This document shows positions 1 through 5,650 of a stretch of DNA of 6,060 nucleotides, one piece after another. Source of the stretch: Betaproteobacteria bacterium. GTDB taxonomy: Bacteria > Pseudomonadota > Gammaproteobacteria > Burkholderiales > Burkholderiaceae_C. Position 1 is the first letter of the stretch. Each line of letters opens with the position of its first letter. The notes below the pieces were generated by a model, which was not told the DNA's origin, did not search any database, and worked only from the letters and a program-made list of their open reading frames with translations. The stretch covers positions 1 through 6,060 of the forward strand of contig RGEP01000114.1 of the NCBI GenBank assembly GCA_009918225.1, in the 5' to 3' direction. The translations under genes and the position numbers were made by a program.

Positions 1-1594
1 AGACGGTCTTGCGCCAGCGCAAGGCCAGATCCAGGCTGCGTGTGTAGCCGCTCAAGACGGCGTCAAAGCCCCGTTCGAAGGAACGCACCACCATGCCGGG
101 CGGCTTTTTGTGGGCCTCATCGGTCAGGAAGCGGGCCGCCAGCATGGGCACCAGGGACAAGGACACGAAAGCCGAGGCCAGGATGGCCAAGCCCACCACC
201 ACCGCAAACTCGTGCAGCAGCAGCCCAATCACCCCCGGCATGAAGAACACGGGAATGAAGACCGCCACCAGGGAGGTGGAGATGGAGATGATGGTGAAGC
301 CGACCTCGCGTGCGCCGCGCAGGGCCGCCTGGAAGGGCGGTTCGCCGTTCTCGACGTGGCGCACGATGTTTTCCAAGACGACGATGGCGTCGTCCACCAC
401 CAGCCCCACCGCCAGGGTCAGGCCCAAGAGGGAAATGTTGTCCAGGGAGTAGTTCAGACCCCAGAGCATGGCCAGAGCGCCCATCAGCGACACCGGCAGC
501 GACAAACTGGGAATGGCGGTGGCCACAAAGCGGCGCAGGAACAAGAAGATCACCAGCACCACCAGCACGATGGTGCCGATCAGGGTCAGGGTGACGTCGT
601 GCAGGGCTTCACGAATCGATAGCGAGCGGTCGTTCGTGACCCGCATGGCGATGGAGGCGGGCAGTTGAGACTTGAGCTCTTCCAAAGCGGCCTTGGCGGC
701 ATCCACCACCTGCACCGTGTTGGCATCGGGCAGCCGGAACACCGCCAAGGAGATGGAGGGCTCTCCGTTGAAGCTGGCAAAGCTCTTGACCGACTCGAAA
801 CTGTCCTCGACGCGGGCCACATCGCGCAGCCGAACGGGGATCCCGCCTCGGCTGCTGATGATCAGGTCACCAAACTCAGCGGCACTGCGCAGCTGTCGAT
901 TGGCCTGTACCGTCAGAATCTGACGGGGGCCGTCCAGGGTGCCCAAAGGCGTGTTCACATTGGCGGCAATCAGGGCCACCCGCACATCATCAACCGTCAG
1001 GTTTCGGCCCTGCAGGGCCTCGGGCAGCAGGCGCACGCGCACTGCATAGCGCTTGGCTCCGAACACGCTGATCTGGGCCACGCCGGCCAGGGTCGACAGA
1101 TTGGGCACGATCACCTGGTCGGCATACGCCTGCAGGTCGCGTGTGTCCAGCGACGGCGAGTTCAGGGTAACGAACAGGACGGGGGAGTCCGCTGGGTTGA
1201 CCTTGCGATAGCTCGGCGGGGCGGTCATCTCCAGGGGAAGGGCACGCTGGGCCCGCAACAACGCCGCTTGCACATCCACGGCGGCTGCATCGATGTTGCG
1301 CGACTCTTCGAACTCGATGGTGACGCTGGTTTGACCCAGGGTGCTGGTGGAACTGATCTGCGCCACAAAAGGAATGGTCTGGAACTGCTGCTCCAGGGGC
1401 AGGGCCACGGCGGTGGCCATGTCTTCCGGGCTGGCACCGGGCAGATTGGCCGACACATTGATCACCGGCGTGTTGTAGCTGGGCAGGGCCGCCACGGGGA
1501 TGAAGTTCAGGCTCAAGGCCCCAGCCACGACGATGGCCAGGTTCAGCAGCACCGTCATCACCGGACGGCGGATGAAGATTTCCGAAAGGTTCAT
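1..1594 (-). CDS. RND (HAE-1 family) multidrug efflux pump, inner-membrane subunit, N-terminal 531 residues
   Basis: This gene encodes the proton-antiport pump of a tripartite efflux system in the inner membrane. It runs off the left edge, so about half of a protein usually near 1020-1050 residues is seen. The frame is open without interruption from ATG 1594. TM1 is at about residues 12-33. The large periplasmic porter loop follows to about 333, then TM2 (about 335-356), TM3 (about 360-382), TM4 (about 388-411), TM5 (about 431-452) and TM6 (about 463-487). TM4 carries the adjacent aspartates D401 and D402 in a GLVVDDAIVVLEN motif, matching the proton-relay pair of AcrB. Segments such as the ISSTSTLGQTS stretch and a YRKVNPADSP motif recall the MdtB/MdtC (MuxB/MuxC) branch, which often works as two paired pumps; a second pump gene could follow outside the window. 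The start overlaps the adaptor stop as ATGA, and an AGGAAG ribosome site lies 10 bases upstream. Substrate cannot be inferred. Confidence 0.95.
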   Translation of the reverse strand, partial: MNLSEIFIRRPVMTVLLNLAIVVAGALSLNFIPVAALPSYNTPVINVSANLPGASPEDMATAVALPLEQQFQTIPFVAQISSTSTLGQTSVTIEFEESRNIDAAAVDVQAALLRAQRALPLEMTAPPSYRKVNPADSPVLFVTLNSPSLDTRDLQAYADQVIVPNLSTLAGVAQISVFGAKRYAVRVRLLPEALQGRNLTVDDVRVALIAANVNTPLGTLDGPRQILTVQANRQLRSAAEFGDLIISSRGGIPVRLRDVARVEDSFESVKSFASFNGEPSISLAVFRLPDANTVQVVDAAKAALEELKSQLPASIAMRVTNDRSLSIREALHDVTLTLIGTIVLVVLVIFLFLRRFVATAIPSLSLPVSLMGALAMLWGLNYSLDNISLLGLTLAVGLVVDDAIVVLENIVRHVENGEPPFQAALRGAREVGFTIISISTSLVAVFIPVFFMPGVIGLLLHEFAVVVGLAILASAFVSLSLVPMLAARFLTDEAHKKPPGMVVRSFERGFDAVLSGYTRSLDLALRWRKTV

Positions 1595-2937
1595 CGCGCG
1601 GCCGCTTCCTTGTTCGCGCCACTGGCTGCAGGGCCGGTACCGGCACCACCGCTGGGCTTGCCGCCTTCTCGACCCCGGTCGACCACCTTGCTGCCGTTGC
1701 GCACGTTCTGACGGCCTTCGAGCACCACCCGGTCTCCGGGAGCGATGCCCTTGAGGGAAGCGAATCCGTCGGACATGGCCAAGAGCTCAACCGGCTTGGA
1801 CTGCGCCACGCCCTCGTCGTCGACCACAAACACCGTTCGGCCCCTTGCGCCCTGCACCACGGCGGCCACCGGCACCACGGCGCCGCCCTCAACCGAATTG
1901 AGGTTCATGCGCACCTTGACATAGGCGCCGGGCCACCAGCGGGCCTCGCGGTTGTCGATCTCCGCGCGAACCCGCACCGTGCCCGAAGCGGCGTCCACGG
2001 CGTTGTCGACGAACACCACCGGCGCGGTCGAGGCGGCCGCTTTTCCACCGCCCGCGAGGTCCTCGGCGGGGCGGACTTCCACCACCGCAGCACGGCTCTT
2101 GAGTGCAGCCAAGGCGTCGGGTAGGTGGCGCTGCGGCAGTGAAAAGGACACCAACACCGGGTGGAGTTGGCTGATCGTGACGAGGGCCGCCCCTGCCGGG
2201 CTGACATAGGCTCCAGGCTGAACGGTGATCGCACCCAGCCGCCCTTCTTGGGGGGCATGCACGGTCATGAACGACAAGGCCACCTGAGCCGCATTCACCG
2301 CAGCGCGCGAGGCGACCACCGAGGCGTCTTGGGTCTGCACCGCGGTGCGCTGCACATCAACGGCACCTTGTGAGATGAAGTTCTGCCCCAGGAGATCCTC
2401 GCTGCGCTTGAGCTGGCGCCGGGCGTCGGCCAGTGCCGCTTCATCCCGCAGCAACTGCGCTTGTGCGCGCTCCAGCTGGGCCCGCTCGTTGCGGTCGTCC
2501 AGCCGGAAGAGGACCTGGCCCTGGCGCACCGTGTCGCCCTCACGAACCATCACCTCGCGGATGGTGGCGCCGACCTGGGCGCGCACGTCCACCGTTCGCC
2601 GTGCCGTGACGGTGCCGGTCAGGTCCAGGCCCACGGCCAGGCTGCGCTTTTCTGCCTTGACCAGTGTCACCGAAACCGGACCGCCCCCGCCGGCGGGTCC
2701 ACGGGCCTGGGGGGCACTGGCGGCCGGTGCTGCAGGGGCGGACGAGCCCGATGGCGCCGACCCTGTAGACGGCGCAGCCGAAGATGAGGCCGCTGCTGAT
2801 GGCGGGCTGGTGCTCGCCGCGGCGTTGGCGGCCGCGTTGGGGGGCGTCTCGTTTCGGCCGCTGCAGGCGGACAAGGTCGCGACCACCGCAGCGCTCAGCG
2901 TCAGGGTTGCGACGGTCACACGGGAAATGGGCTTCAT
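1591..2937 (-). CDS. RND efflux membrane-fusion (periplasmic adaptor) lipoprotein
   Basis: This is the periplasmic adaptor that bridges the RND pump encoded directly downstream to an outer-membrane channel. I chose ATG 2937 (448 residues). An in-frame TTG at 3000 would add 21 residues before the signal peptide and is unlikely. Residues 1-24 form a lipoprotein signal peptide ending in lipobox LSAC, with C25 as the lipidated cysteine. Residues 27-86 are an Ala/Ser/Pro/Gly-rich flexible linker. The first lipoyl half is at about 105-148 (GTVTARRTVDVRAQVG, then VREGDTVRQGQVLF). An alpha-helical hairpin at about 150-217 is rich in Ala, Gln, Arg and Leu. The second lipoyl half (VHAPQEGRLG) is at about 222-252. 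The beta-barrel spans about 255-345, with the family-typical VDAASGTVRVRAEIDN, and the membrane-proximal domain about 350-420. The tail is Gly/Ala-rich. The layout resembles MdtA/AcrA. Adaptor-then-pump order with a 4-base overlap supports the role. No outer-membrane channel gene is visible. Confidence 0.95.
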   Translation of the reverse strand: MKPISRVTVATLTLSAAVVATLSACSGRNETPPNAAANAAASTSPPSAAASSSAAPSTGSAPSGSSAPAAPAASAPQARGPAGGGGPVSVTLVKAEKRSLAVGLDLTGTVTARRTVDVRAQVGATIREVMVREGDTVRQGQVLFRLDDRNERAQLERAQAQLLRDEAALADARRQLKRSEDLLGQNFISQGAVDVQRTAVQTQDASVVASRAAVNAAQVALSFMTVHAPQEGRLGAITVQPGAYVSPAGAALVTISQLHPVLVSFSLPQRHLPDALAALKSRAAVVEVRPAEDLAGGGKAAASTAPVVFVDNAVDAASGTVRVRAEIDNREARWWPGAYVKVRMNLNSVEGGAVVPVAAVVQGARGRTVFVVDDEGVAQSKPVELLAMSDGFASLKGIAPGDRVVLEGRQNVRNGSKVVDRGREGGKPSGGAGTGPAASGANKEAAAR

Positions 2938-3014
2938 GGGTCGAGGGCTCAAAAAGGTTGGGTTGCGCCTCAAGCGCGCAGCGGGGTTCGGTTGATGCAA
3001 AGGCTCGGCAAGCC
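2938..3014 (-). other. Leader/intergenic region ahead of the adaptor gene
   Basis: This is the 77-base gap between the oxidoreductase stop and the adaptor start, read leftwards. I see no convincing -35/-10 pair and no strong Shine-Dalgarno; only a weak GAG about 12 bases before the ATG. It holds a small TGCGC/GCGCA stem (2964-2968 with 2976-2980) followed eight bases later by a T5 run on the minus strand. That spacing is wrong for a standard terminator. Whether the efflux genes have their own promoter or are read from the oxidoreductase promoter cannot be decided from this sequence. Confidence 0.4.
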
Positions 3015-3016
3015 TT
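3000..3016 (-). terminator. Weak terminator-like hairpin at the end of the oxidoreductase gene
   Basis: AAGGCT (3000-3005) pairs perfectly with AGCCTT (3011-3016) around a 5-base loop. On the minus strand the stem takes in most of the oxidoreductase TAA stop codon and ends in a short TTT. The 6-bp stem and very short T tract make this at best an inefficient terminator, so read-through into the adaptor gene is plausible. Confidence 0.25.
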
Positions 3017-4001
3017 ACGCAACGACGGAATTGCTCAGCACGAGCTTGCCTTTGACGGCCCGCGTGGCCATCAACGCATAGGCTTGGGGCAACTCGCTCA
3101 TGGGCAGGATGCGATCGATCGCCGGTCGAACCAGACCTTGTTGGTACCAGGCGACCAGCTCGCCCAGGGCTTGTTCAAAGGCACGGGGCTCGCGGCGTAC
3201 GAAGTCGCCCCAGAAAACGCCCACGATTGACGCACCCTTGAGCAGGGCCAGGTTCCAGGGCAGTGCGGGGATCGCACCCCCTGCAAAGCCGATGACCAAG
3301 TAGCGGCCGCGCCAGGCGATCGAACGGAAAACCGGCTCGGCGAGGGCACCACCGACCGGGTCATACACCACATCGGGTCCTCGGCCGCCGGTCATCGACT
3401 TCAGGCGCTCGCGCACGTCTTCAGTGGCGTAGTTCAAGGTTTCATCGGCGCCCAGGGTTTTGCAGAAGGCCGCTTTCTCATCGCTGGACACGCCGGCGAT
3501 CACACGCGCCCCTGCGGCCTTGGCCACCTGGATGGCCGACGTTCCCACGCCGCCCGCTGCTCCAAGCACCAAGACCGTTTCACCGGCCTTCAGCGCGGCG
3601 CGGTCCATGAGGGCATGGTGGGTAGTGCCGTAGGTGAAGGCAAAGGCAGCCGCATGCTCAAAGGGCAGGGCGCTGGGCAGGGGCAGGCAATGCGCGGCCG
3701 AAGCGAGCGCATGGGTGGCAAACCCCCCGCTGGCCCCGATCACAGCCACGTGTTGGCCCGCTTGCAGATGGCGCACGTCGGGGCCCACCGCCTGCACCAC
3801 GCCGGCGTACTCCGCGCCCGGGACAAAGGGCAGTGGCGGCTTGATTTGGTACTTGTTTTCAACCGTCAACAAATCGGGAAAGTTCAAGCTGGCCGCGCGA
3901 ACGGCCACCAAGGCCTGCCCAGGGCCTGGCGTTCCCAGGTCCAGTGGGCCCCACCGAAGTTGGTCCGCTCCGATCGGGTTGTCGCAAAGCCATCCGTGCA
4001 T
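3015..4001 (-). CDS. NADPH:quinone oxidoreductase, zinc-independent MDR superfamily
   Basis: This predicted 328-residue cytoplasmic enzyme uses NADPH to reduce quinones or related electrophilic carbonyl compounds. The GroES-like N-terminal domain (about 1-125) has the ASLNFPDLL and PFVPGAEYAGVV segments typical of quinone oxidoreductases. The Rossmann domain (about 126-265) has the glycine-rich nucleotide loop LGAAGGVG at 146-153. SSDEK at 172-176 follows the second beta strand, where NADPH-preferring members carry a phosphate-binding lysine. The Cys/His zinc ligands of true alcohol dehydrogenases are absent. The IGFAGGAIPALPWN stretch (about 237-250) is characteristic of proteobacterial quinone oxidoreductase 1-type proteins. 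The length is normal. ATG 4001 is supported by a good GAGGA ribosome site five bases upstream. It diverges from surE and precedes the efflux genes in the same direction. The true substrate is unknown; crotonyl-CoA reductase-like or other enone reductase activities cannot be excluded. Confidence 0.92.
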   Translation of the reverse strand: MHGWLCDNPIGADQLRWGPLDLGTPGPGQALVAVRAASLNFPDLLTVENKYQIKPPLPFVPGAEYAGVVQAVGPDVRHLQAGQHVAVIGASGGFATHALASAAHCLPLPSALPFEHAAAFAFTYGTTHHALMDRAALKAGETVLVLGAAGGVGTSAIQVAKAAGARVIAGVSSDEKAAFCKTLGADETLNYATEDVRERLKSMTGGRGPDVVYDPVGGALAEPVFRSIAWRGRYLVIGFAGGAIPALPWNLALLKGASIVGVFWGDFVRREPRAFEQALGELVAWYQQGLVRPAIDRILPMSELPQAYALMATRAVKGKLVLSNSVVA

Positions 4002-4006
4002 TGTTT

Positions 4007-4011
4007 TCCTC
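4007..4011 (-). promoter_or_regulatory. Ribosome binding site of the quinone oxidoreductase gene
   Basis: GAGGA on the minus strand lies five bases before ATG 4001. It is the clearest Shine-Dalgarno in the window and fixes the oxidoreductase start. Confidence 0.75.
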
Positions 4012-4055
4012 GAAGTTTGGCCCCGCAGCGCCCGCCGAATAGGGGAGCGGCTGCC

Positions 4056-4061
4056 TACAAT
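4056..4061 (+). promoter_or_regulatory. Candidate -10 hexamer for surE (leaderless transcript)
   Basis: TACAAT matches the sigma-70 -10 consensus (TATAAT) at five of six positions. Six bases separate its last T from the A of the surE ATG at 4068, so the expected transcription start falls on the start codon itself. No recognisable -35 hexamer is found 16-18 bases upstream, and no Shine-Dalgarno lies at a useful distance (AGGGGAG at 4041-4047 is about 20 bases away). Both facts fit leaderless expression but do not prove it. Confidence 0.5.
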
Positions 4062-4067
4062 GGGCTG

Positions 4068-4829
4068 ATGCGTATTCTCATCGCAAACGACGACGGTTAT
4101 TTGGCCCCTGGGCTGGCGGCTTTGGCGCAGGCCATGCAGGGGCTGGGCACCTTGGACATCATCGCGCCCGAACAGAACGCCAGCGGGACCTCCAACGCCC
4201 TCACGCTGAACCGTCCGCTGTCGGTATACACCGCCGGCAACGGTTACCGATACGTCAACGGTACCCCTTCAGACTGTGTGCATGTGGCCCTGACGGGTCT
4301 GTTGCCTCGGCCCGATCTGGTCGTCTCGGGTATCAACCAGGGCGCGAATATGGGCGACGACACGCTTTACTCGGGTACGGTGGCTGCGGCCATGGAGGGG
4401 TACCTGTTCGGCGTGCCGGCTATCGCCTTTTCCCAGGTGGAAAAAGGCTGGGCTGAGCTCCAGGCTGCAGCAGCGGTGGCCCGCGCGGTCGTCGAGCGCA
4501 TCGTGGCGCTGCGCTTGTTGGGTCGGCCTTTTCTGCTGAACGTGAACATCCCCAACCGTGCCGACGCAGCCCAGCTGCCCTGGCGCACGACCCGATTGGG
4601 CCGTCGCCATGCCAGCGAGCCGGTGATCCAACAGACCAGCCCACGGGGTGAGGCGCTGTACTGGATCGGGCCGGCTGGCGATGCACGGGAGGCCGGTCCC
4701 GGGACCGACTTTCACGCCACTGCCAATGGTGCCGTTTCCATCACCCCCTTGCAGATCGACCTGACCGATCATGAACGCCTTGGCGAATGGTCAGGTCTTT
4801 TTGGGGTGCCTGCCCCGCAGCCTCGATGA
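4068..4829 (+). CDS. surE: 5'/3'-nucleotidase SurE
   Basis: SurE is a cytoplasmic, divalent-metal-dependent phosphatase that removes phosphate from nucleoside 5'- and 3'-monophosphates and, in some species, short polyphosphate. It supports stationary-phase survival. The product is 253 residues, the usual size. The N-terminus MRILIANDDG holds the metal-binding pair D8-D9. S39 lies in the NASGTSNALT segment, and the SGINQGAN loop (87-94) supplies the metal-binding asparagine. The family signatures GTPSDCV (65-71) and YSGTVAAAMEG (101-111) are intact. The frame is open further upstream to 3615, but that part is only the antisense of the oxidoreductase; homology begins exactly at ATG 4068. A two-codon ATG-GGC-TGA overlaps the start at 4060-4068, but it would not be transcribed if the mRNA is leaderless. 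The gene heads the surE-pcm-nlpD cluster, and its stop overlaps the pcm start as ATGA. The 3' end contains a terminator-like hairpin. Confidence 0.98.
   Translation: MRILIANDDGYLAPGLAALAQAMQGLGTLDIIAPEQNASGTSNALTLNRPLSVYTAGNGYRYVNGTPSDCVHVALTGLLPRPDLVVSGINQGANMGDDTLYSGTVAAAMEGYLFGVPAIAFSQVEKGWAELQAAAAVARAVVERIVALRLLGRPFLLNVNIPNRADAAQLPWRTTRLGRRHASEPVIQQTSPRGEALYWIGPAGDAREAGPGTDFHATANGAVSITPLQIDLTDHERLGEWSGLFGVPAPQPR
4758..4802 (+). terminator. Intrinsic-terminator-like hairpin inside the surE 3' coding end
   Basis: GACCTGACC (4758-4766) is perfectly complementary to GGTCAGGTC (4789-4797), and TTTTT (4798-4802) follows directly. The 22-base loop contains a further small self-complementary CGCCTTGGCG (4776-4785). 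The element lies in surE codons 231-245 and ends 24 bases before the pcm start. It could act as an attenuator or partial terminator when translation of surE is not keeping pace. It is also constrained as coding sequence, the loop is long, and the T run is short, so it may be inactive. Confidence 0.35.
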
Positions 4830-5650
4830 GCGGATCCCGGCCGCCGCCGCCTCGGCGTTCGCGGTTTCCGGCCTCGGTGTCCCCATCTTCGCCCGCGTCT
4901 GCGCCGTCTCGCGCCCAGGTCTTGCGCCCCCAACGCCCCGTTGAGCAGGCGGCGCAGGATGCCGCCCGTTCGGTGGCTCCCTCAGGCATGGGGCTCGATT
5001 CCGAGGCGGTGCGGCGCCGCATGGTTCAGCGCTTGGAGCAAGGGGGCTTGCGCTGTGAGCCGGTGCTGCGGGCCTTGGCCCAGGTGCCCCGCCACCAGTT
5101 TGTTGACTCGGCCCTGGCCGCACAGGCCTATGAGGACACGAGCCTGCCCATCGGACTGGGGCAAACCATCTCCAAGCCTTCGGTGGTGGGGCGCATGCTG
5201 AGTCTCTTGCACGACGGCGTGCGCGCCCGCGAGTTGGGCCATTTGGGCAAAGCTCTGGAGATTGGCACGGGGTGCGGCTACCAGGCAGCGGTGTTGTGTC
5301 TGTTGGCCCGCCAAGTGGTGTCCATTGAGCGTCTGGCCCCTTTGCATGAACAGGCGCGCCAGCGCCTAGACCCTTGGCGGGGACATGGGCTGATGCTCAT
5401 CTGGGGCGATGGCCGGCTCGGCCACGCGCCATCTGCGCCGTACGACAGCATGGTGGCGGCCGCAGGAGGTGACGAGGTTCCGCCGGCTTGGTTGGAACAA
5501 CTGGCCGTGGGCGGGCGCCTGGTGGCACCGGTCCACTCCGAAACCCATGGGGGGCACATGCTGCTCGTGGTGGACCGTCATGAGGGTGGTTACACCCGTA
5601 CGCTGCACGAACCCGTTCATTTCGTACCCCTAAAATCCGGCGCGCAATGA
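4826..5650 (+). CDS. pcm: Protein-L-isoaspartate(D-aspartate) O-methyltransferase
   Basis: This cytoplasmic repair enzyme transfers methyl from S-adenosylmethionine to isoaspartyl residues formed by protein ageing, allowing reversion towards normal aspartate. The product is 274 residues when started at ATG 4826, which overlaps the surE stop. The catalytic core begins at about residue 55. Residues 107-118 (LPIGLGQTISKP) are the conserved substrate and active-site loop. LEIGTGCGYQ (144-153) is SAM-binding motif I, VVSIERL (164-170) the acidic strand after it, GDGRLG (194-199) and the APYDSMVAAA segment (204-213) the later motifs, and FVPLKSG (266-272) the typical C-terminus. Typical Pcm proteins are about 210-220 residues; the first 54 here are an extra Pro/Ser/Arg-rich, probably disordered segment. 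An internal ATG at 4988 would give a 220-residue standard-size protein, but it has no better ribosome site. Translational coupling with surE is likely because no Shine-Dalgarno precedes ATG 4826. Confidence 0.96.
   Translation: MSGSRPPPPRRSRFPASVSPSSPASAPSRAQVLRPQRPVEQAAQDAARSVAPSGMGLDSEAVRRRMVQRLEQGGLRCEPVLRALAQVPRHQFVDSALAAQAYEDTSLPIGLGQTISKPSVVGRMLSLLHDGVRARELGHLGKALEIGTGCGYQAAVLCLLARQVVSIERLAPLHEQARQRLDPWRGHGLMLIWGDGRLGHAPSAPYDSMVAAAGGDEVPPAWLEQLAVGGRLVAPVHSETHGGHMLLVVDRHEGGYTRTLHEPVHFVPLKSGAQ
5631..5636 (+). promoter_or_regulatory. Candidate -10 hexamer for nlpD within the end of pcm
   Basis: TAAAAT lies ten bases before the nlpD ATG, inside the last pcm codons. A start six or seven bases downstream would give an mRNA with only about three or four bases of leader. 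No -35 hexamer is recognisable at 16-18 bases. Extra internal promoters for nlpD are known in enterobacteria, but this site is an inference from the hexamer and its spacing only. Confidence 0.35.

Noticed and set aside
1..1594. Possible truncated efflux pump gene
   Set aside because: The frame is still open at the window edge with intact sequence, so the missing half is due to the window boundary and not to a broken gene.
665..1711. 348-codon open frame on the plus strand
   Set aside because: It lies antisense to the RND pump and the end of the adaptor, both with clear family motifs. Long antisense frames are common in GC-rich DNA, and the translation is low-complexity His/Gln/Gly-rich.
990..1892. 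300-codon minus-strand frame spanning the adaptor/pump junction
   Set aside because: It is a different frame from both real genes, which are continuous with full motifs across this region. It is a compositional shadow, not a frameshift product.
1598..3310. Three GCGGCCGC octamers (1598-1605, 2034-2041, 3303-3310)
   Set aside because: They lie in different reading contexts of GC-rich coding DNA, with no regular spacing or shared flanks. Compositional coincidence is the simplest explanation.
4036..4060. Minus-strand TTGTAG ... TATTCG as a promoter for the oxidoreductase
   Set aside because: The spacing between the hexamers is only about 13 bases and both match consensus poorly, so I do not call a promoter.
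3615..4067. Upstream in-frame extension of surE (151 codons)
   Set aside because: It is antisense to the oxidoreductase, and SurE homology starts exactly at ATG 4068, giving the usual 253-residue protein.
4694..4707. Perfect 14-bp palindrome CGGTCCCGGGACCG in surE
   Set aside because: It is coding for an ordinary GPGTD stretch. A palindrome of this size is not surprising by chance in about 6 kb of GC-rich DNA, and no second copy is seen.
4269..4772. 167-codon minus-strand frame inside surE
   Set aside because: It is antisense to a fully conserved gene, with no recognisable domain and no ribosome site support.
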